From DATBHM01 sp963772375 (GTDB lineage: Bacteria; Actinomycetota; UBA4738; JACQTL01): DNA of 64,000 nt. Positions 1 through 8,313 of the stretch are shown in pieces. Where the stretch lies: contig CAVYXG010000001.1 of the NCBI GenBank assembly GCA_963772375.1, forward strand, positions 1,178,001 to 1,242,000. Direction: 5' to 3'. Position numbers and translations under genes: made by a program. Position 1 is the stretch's first letter, and each line of letters opens with the position of its first letter. Under the pieces are notes generated by a model. That model was not told the DNA's origin, did not search any database, and saw only the letters and a program-made list of their open reading frames with translations.

Positions 1-840
1 CCACGACCGGCGGTACGGCAGGATCACCGCGTCGGCCGCGGCGATCCACTCGTCGAACTCCTCGTCGCTCGCGAAGCCCTCGTGGAGGGTCACACCCGGC
101 GTTCGTTCCGCGAGGGCGTGGAGTTCGGCGGCCGCCGCGACGTTCTCCGGCGTGGTGTCCCGGACCGAGCCGACCACGTCCAGGCGTCCGGGCGAACCCG
201 CCGCGGCGAACGCCCGCACCGCGCGATCGTAGCCCTTGTCCGGGTGCAGGAACCCCGCGCACACGAACACCGGCTCGTCCTGGGGCAGCCCCAGCCGCCG
301 CCGCGCGTCCTCGCGGCCGGCCGCCGCGTGGACGGTGATCCCATCCACGTGGTCGACCAGGCGGGCCCGGACGCGCCGCAGCCCATACTGCCGTTGCAGC
401 GCTACGCGTTCGGCGTCGGTGTGGAACACCAGCCTGGCCCGGGCGAACGCCTGTCGCAGCAGCGCGTAGTCGGGGCGCCACCGGACCCGCGGATCGGCCT
501 CGTGGACCACGATCTCGGTCTGGGGCCGCCGCCGGACGAGCGACAGCAGCTCCCACGACGTCATCACCTTGGAGAGCGCGGCCCGGGCCCCCGGCCGGTA
601 GTACAGCGCCGGCTGGAAGTGCACGACGATGCGGTCGGCGCCCTCGCCCCGCCGCGACGCCTCCCGGAAGACGTCGCCGTTCGCCAGGAACGGCGCCCGG
701 ACGTCCCCGTCCCCGTCCGGCGGCGACAGCACGATCACGTCGTCGCCGGCGGCGCGAAGCCTCGAGGCTTGGGTGGCCGCATAGGCGCCGATCCCGCAGC
801 GGCGCGGCGGATACGGCGACACGATCAGGACCCGCGCCAC
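1..840 (-). CDS. GT4-family glycosyltransferase (3' end outside window)
   Basis: Glycosyltransferase of the GT-B fold, GT4 type, expected to add a sugar to a surface glycan at the cytoplasmic face of the membrane. Only the first 280 residues are inside the window. The N-terminal Rossmann domain opens with the loop PYPPRRCGIGAYA (residues 9-21). The donor-binding domain starts near residue 190 with FVCAGFLHPDKG, and ADAVILPYR (269-277) lies just before the edge. The GTG start at 840 directly abuts the TAG stop of the ABC ATPase gene. It is therefore the last visible gene of the leftward rmlC-rmlB-rmlD-wzm-wzt operon and probably helps to build the exported polysaccharide. Donor and linkage cannot be read from sequence. 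Confidence 0.85.
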   Translation of the reverse strand, partial: MARVLIVSPYPPRRCGIGAYAATQASRLRAAGDDVIVLSPPDGDGDVRAPFLANGDVFREASRRGEGADRIVVHFQPALYYRPGARAALSKVMTSWELLSLVRRRPQTEIVVHEADPRVRWRPDYALLRQAFARARLVFHTDAERVALQRQYGLRRVRARLVDHVDGITVHAAAGREDARRRLGLPQDEPVFVCAGFLHPDKGYDRAVRAFAAAGSPGRLDVVGSVRDTTPENVAAAAELHALAERTPGVTLHEGFASDEEFDEWIAAADAVILPYRRSW

Positions 841-2019
841 CTACAGGTCCTCCACGTCGACGTCCACGGGGATGAAGATCTGGCCGGGGTTCTCGGCGCC
901 GGCCTCGACCGTGAACGCCGAGCGCTGTTCCTGCACGTGGTACACGGTCTTCGCGTCCACGGAGTGCACGCCGAGCGTCACCCAGAACTTCCCGCCGACG
1001 AACGGCAGCGACCGCAGGTGGAACCGCAGCCGCTTCTTGCCCTCGAACGGGTGGAACTCGAGCCCCTTCCAGCCGGTGTTCGTCCCGAACACGAACTTGT
1101 TGTTCTCGTCGTGGAGCGCGAACGAGATCACGGGGTTGTCCACCGGCCGGTTGGCCTTCAGGTCGATCTGGATCGTGAGCGTCTCGCCGCTCCGGGCCTG
1201 CTCGCCGGACGAGCCGTCCTCGCGGATCAGGGAGGCCGACACGATCTCGATCTCCTTCGACCCCTGCTCGGTCGCGTAGGCGAGGTCGTGCTTCAGCATC
1301 GACAGCCGGAACTCCCGGACCACCTCGTCGGGCTCTCCGGCGGTGTGGATCACGCCCTTCTGCAACATCACCGCGTGGTCGCAGATCTGCCGCACCAGGT
1401 CCGCCGCGTGCGTGACGAACACGATCGTGCGTCCCTCGGCCTGGAAGGACTGGATCTTCGCCAGACACTTCCGCTGGAACGCCTCGTCCCCCACCGCCAG
1501 CACCTCGTCGACGAGCAGGATCTGCGGGTCCACGTGGACGGCGACGGCGAACCCCAGCCGGACGAACATCCCGCTGGAGTAGAACTTGACCTGCGTGTCG
1601 ATGAAGTCCTCGAGCTCCGCGAACTCGACGATCGAGCCGAACTTGCCATCGGTCTCCTTGCGCGACAGACCGAGGATGGACGCGTTGAGGTAGACGTTCT
1701 CCCGTCCGGTGAGCTCGGGATGGAACCCGGCGCCCAGCTCGAGCAGCGCGGCGATGCGCCCCCGGGTGACGACTCGACCCTCGGACGGGCGGAGGATGCC
1801 GGCGATGATTCGCAGCAGCGTGGACTTCCCGCTTCCGTTCGGCCCGATCAGGCCGGTCGTGGAACCCTCGAAGACGTCGAACCCCACGTCCTTCAGCGCC
1901 CAGAACTCCTCGGCCCGCACTCGGAACTTCGTCATGCGGGCCTTGATGGAGGTCGGGCGTTCCTTGTAGCGCTTGAAGCGCTTGCCGATGCCCTGGACCT
2001 CGATGGCGGGAACGCTCAC
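841..2019 (-). CDS. wzt: Polysaccharide ABC transporter ATP-binding protein (Wzt-like) with C-terminal substrate domain
   Basis: ATPase subunit of an ABC exporter for lipid-linked polysaccharide, 392 aa. Walker A is GPNGSGKST at residues 59-67, the signature is YSSGMFVRL, and Walker B is LLVDEVLAVGDE, all of the TagH/Wzt/KpsT class. After the nucleotide-binding domain (about 1-250) comes an extension of about 130 residues, predicted beta-rich. This matches the Wzt C-terminal domain, which in known systems recognises a modified non-reducing end of the glycan before export. The GTG start at 2019 lies 2 nt after the wzm stop, and 841 abuts the glycosyltransferase start, so the genes are cotranscribed. 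A longer reading frame upstream overlaps wzm and is a shadow. Confidence 0.9.
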   Translation of the reverse strand: MSVPAIEVQGIGKRFKRYKERPTSIKARMTKFRVRAEEFWALKDVGFDVFEGSTTGLIGPNGSGKSTLLRIIAGILRPSEGRVVTRGRIAALLELGAGFHPELTGRENVYLNASILGLSRKETDGKFGSIVEFAELEDFIDTQVKFYSSGMFVRLGFAVAVHVDPQILLVDEVLAVGDEAFQRKCLAKIQSFQAEGRTIVFVTHAADLVRQICDHAVMLQKGVIHTAGEPDEVVREFRLSMLKHDLAYATEQGSKEIEIVSASLIREDGSSGEQARSGETLTIQIDLKANRPVDNPVISFALHDENNKFVFGTNTGWKGLEFHPFEGKKRLRFHLRSLPFVGGKFWVTLGVHSVDAKTVYHVQEQRSAFTVEAGAENPGQIFIPVDVDVEDL

Positions 2020-2021
2020 GG

Positions 2022-2999
2022 CTACAGCTCCTCCGCGAAGTCCCCGGCCTGCCGGAAGAACAGCCGCCAGAACACCAGGATGAAGACGATCGAGATGCAG
2101 CACACGACGCCGAGGAGCGCCGCCTGCCCGCCCAGCGACGTGTTCAGCAGCAGCGTCCCCGAGTTGTTCGCGGCGTATTGCGGCGGGTTCACGACGCCGT
2201 ACAACGCCCGCTGGAACCCGGCGATGATCGACGCCATCGGGTTGAGCAGGAAGTAGGTCAGCACGAGCGGGTTGCCGAACCGCGTGTTCTGCAGGCGGTA
2301 CTGGAGGGAGCCCATCGCGTAGACGACGGGCGTCAGCCAGAACCACGTGAGGAGCGCCAGGTTCAGCAGGTGCTGGGTGTCGCGGTACTTCACGTTCAGC
2401 GCGCCGACCCACAGCGCGAGCGCCGTGGTGAACAGCAGCAACGCGATCATCGACAGCGGGAGCAGGAGGAGGTTCCACCCCAGGTGGAAGTACCGGTCGA
2501 GGGCCATGAATGCGATCAGCACCACGCCCTGCAGCAGGAAATCGACGATCGAGGCGCCGATCGACGCGAGCGGCAGGACCTCGCGCGGGAAGTACACCTT
2601 CTTCACGAGGTTCGCGTTGTCGACCACCGACCGCGCGGAGAGCGTCAGCGAGCCGCTGAACAGGTTCCACGCGAGCAGCCCGGAGAGCAGGTAGATCGGG
2701 AAGTCCGGGATGCCGCTCTTCAGCACCACCTCGAACACGAACGTGAACACGAGGAGGTACATGAGCGGGTTGAGCATCGACCACGCCGTCCCGAGGACGG
2801 ACGACGTGTATTTGACCTTGACCTCCTTGCGCGTGAGGTTGACCAGGATCTCCCGGTAGCTCCACAGGTGCCGCAGCCGGCGGATCGGGTGGAACTTCGG
2901 GTTCTCCGAGGTCCGGACCTCGGGCTCGCTTTCGAGACGCGAGACCTGGACCTCGACATCGTCGCCGCCGATGCCGGGGCGTTCGTCAGTCGTGGCCAT
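2022..2999 (-). CDS. wzm: Polysaccharide ABC transporter permease (Wzm-like, ABC-2 type)
   Basis: Membrane subunit of the glycan exporter, 325 aa, with a cytoplasmic N-terminus of about 60 residues and about six hydrophobic spans. The segment RKEVKVKYTSSVLGTAWSML (residues about 55-75) is the amphipathic entry of ABC-2 permeases. VKKVYFPREVLPLA is the cytoplasmic loop typical of TagG/RfbA/Wzm exporters, and WFWLTPVVYA is the usual late transmembrane motif. It lies between rmlD, which it overlaps by 14 nt, and wzt, and it forms the transport channel with Wzt. The N-terminal extension rich in acidic residues is longer than in many homologues; I have no function for it. Confidence 0.92.
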   Translation of the reverse strand: MATTDERPGIGGDDVEVQVSRLESEPEVRTSENPKFHPIRRLRHLWSYREILVNLTRKEVKVKYTSSVLGTAWSMLNPLMYLLVFTFVFEVVLKSGIPDFPIYLLSGLLAWNLFSGSLTLSARSVVDNANLVKKVYFPREVLPLASIGASIVDFLLQGVVLIAFMALDRYFHLGWNLLLLPLSMIALLLFTTALALWVGALNVKYRDTQHLLNLALLTWFWLTPVVYAMGSLQYRLQNTRFGNPLVLTYFLLNPMASIIAGFQRALYGVVNPPQYAANNSGTLLLNTSLGGQAALLGVVCCISIVFILVFWRLFFRQAGDFAEEL

Positions 3000-3819
3000 C
3001 GAGGAACTCCTTCAGCGCGACGTCGAGCGGCGGGAGCGCCAGGCCGAGGTCTGCGGCGAACAGGCTGGTGAGCGCCGAGTACGCCGGCCGAGGCGCCGCG
3101 AGGTCGAGGTCCTGCACCAACTGGCGGTCGACCGTCACGGGGAGCCCCGCCAGGAACCGGATCCTGGTGAGCACGTCGAACCAGGACGCCGGCTCGGGCC
3201 CGGCCAGGTGGTAGGTGCCGAACCGCTCCGTCAGCAGCAGGGGCACGAGGCGTTCGGCGAGGTGCCGGACGAACGTCGGCGTCCCCACCCGGTCGGAGAG
3301 GCCGGCCCCCGGCTCGCCGTCGCGCATGCGGGCGACCGTTCGCGACAGGTGGTCGGTTCCGCCGCCGAACACCCAGCCGGTCCGCACCACGAAGTGCTCC
3401 GGCAGATGGCGGCGGACCAGCTCCTCGCCGCCGAGCTTCGACCGCGCGTACACGCTGATCGGGTTGGGCCGGTCGAGCTCGTCGTAGGGCGACTCCTTGA
3501 GCCCGTCGAACACGTAGTCGGTCGACACGTGCAGCAGGGCGGCCCCGCAGGCCCTCGCGGCCAGCGCGAGGTTGTGCGGCCCGATCGTGTTGGAACGGTA
3601 GGCCTCGTCCCGTTCGGTCTCGCAGTCGTCCACGCGGGTCATCGCGGCGAGGTTGACCACGGCGTCGGGGTGCAGGGGGACGACGGTCCGCATCACTGCG
3701 TGGTGGTCGCCGACGTCCAGGTCGGCGTGCGCCAGCGGCACCACGTCGTGGTGCGAGGGCACGTTGGCCAGGAACGCCCGGGCCATCGCGCCGCCGGAGC
3801 CGGTCACCACCAGCCTCAT
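2986..3819 (-). CDS. rmlD: dTDP-4-dehydrorhamnose reductase
   Basis: Last enzyme of dTDP-L-rhamnose synthesis, reducing dTDP-4-dehydro-L-rhamnose with NAD(P)H; 277 aa, typical for RmlD. The Rossmann nucleotide loop VTGSGGAMARAFL is at residues 4-16, with NLAAMTRVDDCE in the substrate region, STDYVFDG after strand beta-5, and the YxxxK catalytic pair in YARSKLGGEE. The loop has GSGGAM rather than the more usual GxxGQLG but is otherwise regular. ATG at 3819 overlaps the end of rmlB, and the 3' end overlaps the start of wzm, so translation is probably coupled along the operon. It works with RmlA (encoded at 9128-10186), RmlB and RmlC. Confidence 0.93.
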   Translation of the reverse strand: MRLVVTGSGGAMARAFLANVPSHHDVVPLAHADLDVGDHHAVMRTVVPLHPDAVVNLAAMTRVDDCETERDEAYRSNTIGPHNLALAARACGAALLHVSTDYVFDGLKESPYDELDRPNPISVYARSKLGGEELVRRHLPEHFVVRTGWVFGGGTDHLSRTVARMRDGEPGAGLSDRVGTPTFVRHLAERLVPLLLTERFGTYHLAGPEPASWFDVLTRIRFLAGLPVTVDRQLVQDLDLAAPRPAYSALTSLFAADLGLALPPLDVALKEFLDGHD

Positions 3820-4808
3820 CGCTTCGCCCCCCGACCGGCCCAGGCCCGGTTGGCTCCGTACCACTCGACGGTCTCCGCGAGCGCGTCGTGGAACCTCGTC
3901 TCGGGCTTCCATCCCAGCTCGGCCAGCCGGGTCCAGTCGAGCGCGTAGCGGAAGTCGTGCCCCGGCCGGTCCTCGACGAACGTCACCAGTGCCTCGGGCG
4001 CGCCGGCCAGCCGGCAGATCTCCCGCGCCACGTCGAGGTTCGACGCCTCGTGCCCGCCGCCGATGTTGTACGTGTCGCCCGGCCGCCCGGAGTCCATCAC
4101 CGCGACCACCGCCCGCGCGAAGTCCCGGACGAACAGCCATTCCCGGCGGTTCTTCCCATTGCCGTACACGGGCACGCGCCGGCCGTCGAGCGCGTTCAAC
4201 GCGAACGTCGGGATGGCCTTCTCGGGGTGCTGGCGGGGGCCGAAGGCGTTCGAACCGCGCACGATCGTCACCGGCATGCCGTACGTCACCCGGTAGGCCC
4301 GGCACAGCAGGTCGGCCCCGGCCTTCGTCGCCGCGTACGGGTTGTTCGGCTGCAGCGGGTCCTCCTCCGTGAACGAACCGTGCCGGATCGACCCGTACAC
4401 CTCGTCGGTCGAGAGCACCACGAGCGGCTTGTGCGCCACGCGGCACGCCTCCAGCACCACCTGCGTCCCGAGGACGTTCGACCGGACGAACGCCCCGGAT
4501 TCCGCGATGCTCCGGTCGACGAACGTCTCCGCCGCCGCGTGCACGACCGACGTCGCGCGGGTCACCAGCCGCGCGACCTGCTCGGGATCAGCCACGTCGC
4601 CCCGCACGAAGTCGAACCGGGGGTCGCCCCGGTGGCCGCTCAGGTTGTCGACGTTCCCGGCATATGTGAGCTTGTCGAGCACCGTCACGCGCTGGTCGCC
4701 GCGCTGCAGCAGCAGGTCGACGACGTGGGACGCGATGAACCCGGCGCCCCCGGTGACGAGGACGTGCTCCGACCGCGAGCGTTCGACCTTCGGTCCGCGG
4801 GCGGTCAC
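3816..4808 (-). CDS. rmlB: dTDP-glucose 4,6-dehydratase
   Basis: Second enzyme of dTDP-rhamnose synthesis, converting dTDP-glucose to dTDP-4-dehydro-6-deoxyglucose with bound NAD+; 330 aa. The NAD loop VTGGAGFIASH is near residues 18-28, followed by DKLTYAGNVDNL, HAAAETFVDRSI, STDEVYGSI (the D-E catalytic pair) and the YAATK active-site motif. All are characteristic of RmlB. The GTG at 4808 was chosen because it lies 28 nt after the rmlC stop and leaves a normal N-terminus; the longer open frame upstream runs across rmlC. The 3' end overlaps the rmlD start by 4 nt. Confidence 0.94.
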   Translation of the reverse strand: MTARGPKVERSRSEHVLVTGGAGFIASHVVDLLLQRGDQRVTVLDKLTYAGNVDNLSGHRGDPRFDFVRGDVADPEQVARLVTRATSVVHAAAETFVDRSIAESGAFVRSNVLGTQVVLEACRVAHKPLVVLSTDEVYGSIRHGSFTEEDPLQPNNPYAATKAGADLLCRAYRVTYGMPVTIVRGSNAFGPRQHPEKAIPTFALNALDGRRVPVYGNGKNRREWLFVRDFARAVVAVMDSGRPGDTYNIGGGHEASNLDVAREICRLAGAPEALVTFVEDRPGHDFRYALDWTRLAELGWKPETRFHDALAETVEWYGANRAWAGRGAKR

Positions 4809-4836
4809 GTCGCGGCTCCGATCGGATCGGCGGCCG

Positions 4837-5301
4837 TCACTGGAAGACGATGTCCCAGTCGTAGGGCACGTCCGGCGAGTCCCACGGGACGCGGTGCTCG
4901 TCGGGGGCGTCGTAGCGGTACACCTCGTTCGGCGCGTTGATGACGTACGCCTCGTGCCCGGAGATGCACTTCCAGCCGTGGAGCACACCCGCCGGCACGC
5001 GGACGAGCAGCGGGTTGTGGTCCCCGATGAAGTACTCCGACACCATCCCCTCCGTGGCCGAACCGTCGCGGCCGTCGTACAGCACGAGCTTCACCATGCC
5101 CTTCACACAGCAGAAGTTGTCGTCCTGGACCTTGTGGAGGTGCCAGGCCTTCACCACCCCAGGGTAGGTGGTGGACAGGTACACCTGTCCGAACTTCGTG
5201 AAACCGTCATCATCGGCGCGGAGGATCTCCATCAGGCGCCCCCGCTCGTCCGGGATGACCTGCAGGGACTTGGTCCAGACGCCGTCGATGTGTTCGGCCA
5301 T
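4837..5301 (-). CDS. rmlC: dTDP-4-dehydrorhamnose 3,5-epimerase family protein (short form)
   Basis: Cupin-fold epimerase of the RmlC family, 154 aa, shorter than the usual 180-200 aa enzyme. Visible motifs are DERGRLMEILRADD, YPGVVKAWHLHK with the histidine that acts as base in RmlC, PLLVRVPAGVLHGWKC and NEVYRYDAPDE. It is the first gene of the leftward operon and supplies dTDP-4-dehydro-L-rhamnose to RmlD. Short RmlC-like proteins are common in actinobacterial and cyanobacterial glycan loci, and some may act on other dTDP-keto sugars. The operon context (rmlB, rmlD, and rmlA nearby) makes rhamnose the simplest reading. No clear Shine-Dalgarno sequence precedes the ATG at 5301. Confidence 0.85.
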   Translation of the reverse strand: MAEHIDGVWTKSLQVIPDERGRLMEILRADDDGFTKFGQVYLSTTYPGVVKAWHLHKVQDDNFCCVKGMVKLVLYDGRDGSATEGMVSEYFIGDHNPLLVRVPAGVLHGWKCISGHEAYVINAPNEVYRYDAPDEHRVPWDSPDVPYDWDIVFQ

Positions 5302-5361
5302 GGGTTCGGATGATCGTCGAAAATGAACGGAACCGGAGCGAAATATGCCCTCGGACCTGCG

Positions 5362-5367
5362 AGTCTA
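5362..5367 (-). promoter_or_regulatory. Candidate -10 element (TAGACT) for the rmlCBD-wzm-wzt operon
   Basis: Read leftward the hexamer is TAGACT, a TANNNT match to the main sigma factor -10 box, about 60 nt before the rmlC start. The same hexamer precedes three other transcription units in this window. No convincing -35 is seen. Confidence 0.4.
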
Positions 5368-5429
5368 GCAGTGGGATTGCCAGGGATCGGGCAAGCGGCG
5401 GGTCCGTTCTTCCGCACGAGGGCGCCTGC

Positions 5430-5435
5430 TACAGT
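5430..5435 (+). promoter_or_regulatory. Candidate -10 element (TACAGT) for the 5444 gene
   Basis: TACAGT ends 8 nt before the ATG at 5444, so the transcript would begin at or next to the start codon (leaderless). No Shine-Dalgarno sequence lies in front of this ATG, which agrees with that reading. Confidence 0.35.
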
Positions 5436-5443
5436 TGGCCCGG

Positions 5444-6106
5444 ATGAGTGGGCATCGCGACCTCGTCAAGAAGATCCTCCCCGATCGGTTCGTTGACTGG
5501 TGGCGCCGCCGCCGCGTCCGCGTCCTCGAGGCTGCCGGTGGGGGCACCAAGGTCACCCCGGGCATGGTGGTCCGCCACGGCTACGCCAGGACCGAACCGG
5601 CCCGCGCGATGGTCCGCAAGGGCGTGGTCAAGGTCACGCCGAAACCGTTCGTCACCCGGCGCCGCCGCAGGCGCGCGCTCAAGCGCTACCTGAAGGCGCT
5701 CTCGTACGAGTTGCTCGAGCGCGAGACGCAGCTCGACTACATCGAGGGGCGCGTGGCCGCCCGCCGGGACGGGTTCTACGAGCGCATCGTCCGCGAGGTG
5801 CTCGAGCGAACCGAGATCATCCAGCAGGAGCTCGACCGGAGGATCGAGGGCGTCTCCGCCCGCAGCGGCGAGCGGATGAACGCCATCGAGGAGCAGTTGT
5901 TCGCGTTGCGGGACGGGCTCAACAACCTTCGCCGGCTGCAACGGGACCTCGAGCTGAGCGACGTCGCCGCCCGGGCCCGGGCCGAGGTGCCCGAGGTGCC
6001 CTCCGCCGACCACGGGCCCGAGCCGAAGGGCGAGGACGGCGCGTCCGACACGACCGCCAACGGCCATGTGCCCGCGCAGGCCCCGGCTGCCTCGACGTCC
6101 GAGTAG
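5444..6106 (+). CDS. Hypothetical protein with basic N-terminus and coiled coil
   Basis: I do not recognise this 220-aa protein. Residues 1-80 are strongly basic, with two arginine-rich patches (WWRRRRVRV and TRRRRRRALKRYL). Residues 85-180 are charged heptad-like helix suggesting a coiled coil (LLERETQLDYIEGRVAARRD, LFALRDGLNNLRRLQRDLE). The tail is acidic and Ala/Pro/Ser-rich. There is no signal peptide or membrane span. ATG at 5444 is preferred over a TTG at 5435 because TACAGT is placed as a leaderless -10 in front of it. It is followed 12 nt later by the glycosyltransferase-methyltransferase fusion. A coiled coil beside a glycan-chain enzyme could be a chain-length or scaffold partner, as in some ABC-dependent O-antigen systems, but that is inference only. 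Confidence 0.75.
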   Translation: MSGHRDLVKKILPDRFVDWWRRRRVRVLEAAGGGTKVTPGMVVRHGYARTEPARAMVRKGVVKVTPKPFVTRRRRRRALKRYLKALSYELLERETQLDYIEGRVAARRDGFYERIVREVLERTEIIQQELDRRIEGVSARSGERMNAIEEQLFALRDGLNNLRRLQRDLELSDVAARARAEVPEVPSADHGPEPKGEDGASDTTANGHVPAQAPAASTSE

Positions 6107-6118
6107 CAGGAAACCGCC

Positions 6119-8302
6119 GTGCGCATCGCCTGGTTCAGCCCCCTCCCGCCGATGCCCTCGGGCATCGCCGACTACACGACCGAGCTGGTCCCGTACTTCC
6201 GCGGCCACAGCGAGGTCGACGTGTTCTGCCCGAGGGGGACGAGGTGGAAGCGGCCGAAGGCACCGCCGGGCGCGGAGCTCCGCGACCCGACGGAGTTCTC
6301 CGCGCCGCGGGACTACGACGGCATCTTCTACCACCTGGGGAACAACCCCTACCACGAGTACATCTACGAGATGGCCCGCCGCCGGCCGGCGATCGCGGTT
6401 TTCCACGATGCCGTGCTCCACCACCTGATCTCCCACGCCACGATCGAGGCTGGCGACGACGCGCGGTACGAGGGGATCCTCCACGGCGAGTACGGCGATC
6501 GCGGGAACCGCCTCGCCATGCTGCGGCGCAACGGCGTCCACACCGACTACGAGAAGTTCCTGTTCCCGCTCACGGCGCACGTGGCCGAACAGGCCCGCGG
6601 CATCGTCGTCCACAGCCACGACGCGGCCGAGCGCATCCACGAGCAGGCGCCAAACGTGCCGATGGTGGTCATCCCCCATCACGCCGGCGACCCGCCGACG
6701 GAGGTCGCCGGGATCGATCGTCGGGAGGCCCGGCGGAGGCTGCACGTCCCCGAGGACGCGTTCGTCGTCGGGCACTTCGGCTTCATCACGCGACCGAAGC
6801 AGCCGGCGGCCGTCGTGAACGGCTTCGCCGGGCTCCACCGGGAGTTCCCGAGCTCGGTGCTGCTCATGGTGGGCGCCGACCACACGGGCGGTGCGCTCCA
6901 GCGCCTGATCGCGCAGGTCGACCTCAAGGAGTCGATCCGGGTCGCCGGGTACGTCGACCTCGAGCACTTCTACGTCTACCTCCGAGCGTGCGATGCGGTC
7001 GTCAACCTGCGGTACCCGACGGCCGGCGAGTCCTCCGGTACCCTGGCGCGATCGCTCGCCGAGGGGCGGGCGGTCATCGTCAACAACTACGCCTCCTGGG
7101 CGGAGCTCCCTTCCGATGTCGCGCTCAAGGTCGAGATCGACGGCCCCCAGGCCGAACAGGTCGCCGGGCATCTGCTGCACCTGGCCGCCGACCCCGCGTT
7201 TCGCGCGGGCGTCGAGGAACGCTCCCGGCGGTACGCCGTCGACCACCTCGACCCCAACACCTGCCGCGACCAGTACCTCGCGTTCGCCCGTGAGGTCTCG
7301 AACCGGGAGAGTCCGGCGACCATGATCCTCCCCGAGGAGCAGCACGAGCCCGGCCGGCCGCTGACCTGGGCGGGCGCGCAGGCGCACCTGGCGCGCCTCC
7401 GCCCGCGGATCGACGACCTCACCGGGGCGACGTTCGGCCAGGACGGCGCGCTCGCCTTCGTCGACCTGCTGTACCGCACCGTGCTCCGTCGACCCGCCGA
7501 ACCCGAGGCCCTCCGCCACGCCCACGCCGAGATGGCGTTCGGCGGCAAGCTCACCCGAGCCGGTCTGGCCCGGCGGCTGTTCACGAGCAGGGAGTTCCAG
7601 GAGGTGCTCACGGTCGAGCAGATCCTCCGGGAGCGGGCACAGTCCTCGACGCCGTTCACGATCCCGCCGGGTGAACGCCTCGAGGCGCCGGACACCACCG
7701 AACGCGTCGTCGAGATCCCGTGGATGCTGTCGCGGTACGAGGGCGAACCCCGTGTGCTGGACACGGGGTACGCCTTCGCCTCCGGCGTGTACCTGTCGGC
7801 GCTGCTCGACCTGGGGATCCCGGCGCTGCACGGGGTCGACTTCGCCACGCTCTCCGTCCCCGGCATGCACCGGGTCCGCGGCGACCTGCGGGGGCTGCCG
7901 TACCGGGACGCGTCGTTCGACCTCATCTACTGCGTCTCGACGATCGAGCACGTGGGATTCGACAACACGCGGTACGGGCTGCCGTTCCAGCAAAAGGACG
8001 GCGGCGGGTCGTCGAGCTCGCTGCTGTCGATGGCGCGTGTGCTCGACCCGAACGGACGACTGCTGATCTCGGTGCCGTTCGGGCGCCGAGAGGAACGCGG
8101 CTGGATGTTCCAGTACGACGCCGACTCGTGGGAGCAGCTCATCGAACAGAGCCCCTTCACGATCGCCGAACAGGAGACGTTCCGCCTCGGGCCGGAAGGA
8201 TGGGAGGGCGTGAAGGATCCCCGGTCCATGGGGCTGCTGTCCTACGGCGACGAGTCCCCCGCGGCGCGTGGGGTGCTGTGCGCGGTCCTGACCCTGGGCT
8301 GA
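6119..8302 (+). CDS. Glycosyltransferase / DUF4214 / methyltransferase fusion protein
   Basis: 727-aa multidomain enzyme. Residues 1-400 form a GT-B glycosyltransferase: an N-terminal loop PLPPMPSGIADYT (9-21) and a donor domain with VVGHFGFITRPK and RYPTAGESSGTLARSLAEG. Residues about 430-500 resemble DUF4214 (FVDLLYRTVLRRPAEPEAL, TSREFQEVL), a helical module often found in bacterial glycan enzymes. Residues 520-727 are a class I SAM methyltransferase with VLDTGYAFASG in place of the normal glycine loop, GVDFA, and FDLIYCVSTIEHVG. GTG at 6119 is the start. A plausible role is adding and capping (methylating) a sugar on the glycan exported by Wzm/Wzt, whose C-terminal domain would read such a cap. 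Donor and acceptor are unknown. Confidence 0.85.
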   Translation: MRIAWFSPLPPMPSGIADYTTELVPYFRGHSEVDVFCPRGTRWKRPKAPPGAELRDPTEFSAPRDYDGIFYHLGNNPYHEYIYEMARRRPAIAVFHDAVLHHLISHATIEAGDDARYEGILHGEYGDRGNRLAMLRRNGVHTDYEKFLFPLTAHVAEQARGIVVHSHDAAERIHEQAPNVPMVVIPHHAGDPPTEVAGIDRREARRRLHVPEDAFVVGHFGFITRPKQPAAVVNGFAGLHREFPSSVLLMVGADHTGGALQRLIAQVDLKESIRVAGYVDLEHFYVYLRACDAVVNLRYPTAGESSGTLARSLAEGRAVIVNNYASWAELPSDVALKVEIDGPQAEQVAGHLLHLAADPAFRAGVEERSRRYAVDHLDPNTCRDQYLAFAREVSNRESPATMILPEEQHEPGRPLTWAGAQAHLARLRPRIDDLTGATFGQDGALAFVDLLYRTVLRRPAEPEALRHAHAEMAFGGKLTRAGLARRLFTSREFQEVLTVEQILRERAQSSTPFTIPPGERLEAPDTTERVVEIPWMLSRYEGEPRVLDTGYAFASGVYLSALLDLGIPALHGVDFATLSVPGMHRVRGDLRGLPYRDASFDLIYCVSTIEHVGFDNTRYGLPFQQKDGGGSSSSLLSMARVLDPNGRLLISVPFGRREERGWMFQYDADSWEQLIEQSPFTIAEQETFRLGPEGWEGVKDPRSMGLLSYGDESPAARGVLCAVLTLG

Positions 8303-8313
8303 GGCGGCCTCAG
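8299..8313. terminator. Hairpin between convergent genes, containing both stop codons
   Basis: CTGAGG-CGG-CCTCAG is a perfect 6-bp stem with a 3-nt loop. The rightward TGA (8300-8302) and the leftward TGA (8310-8312) lie within its arms. There is no T tract, as is common in GC-rich actinobacteria, so a terminator role in both directions is inferred from position. Confidence 0.4.

Noticed and set aside
82..2256. Long rightward open frame of 724 codons
   Set aside because: It is the antisense shadow of the glycosyltransferase and wzt genes; the protein is Arg/Pro/His-rich with no motifs, as expected for GC-rich DNA.
5435..5443. TTG at 5435 as the start of the coiled-coil protein
   Set aside because: It overlaps the predicted -10 box and adds only three residues; the ATG at 5444 is better placed.
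5429..7993. Leftward open frame of 854 codons
   Set aside because: It lies opposite the coiled-coil and glycosyltransferase-methyltransferase genes, which have clear motifs; this frame has none.
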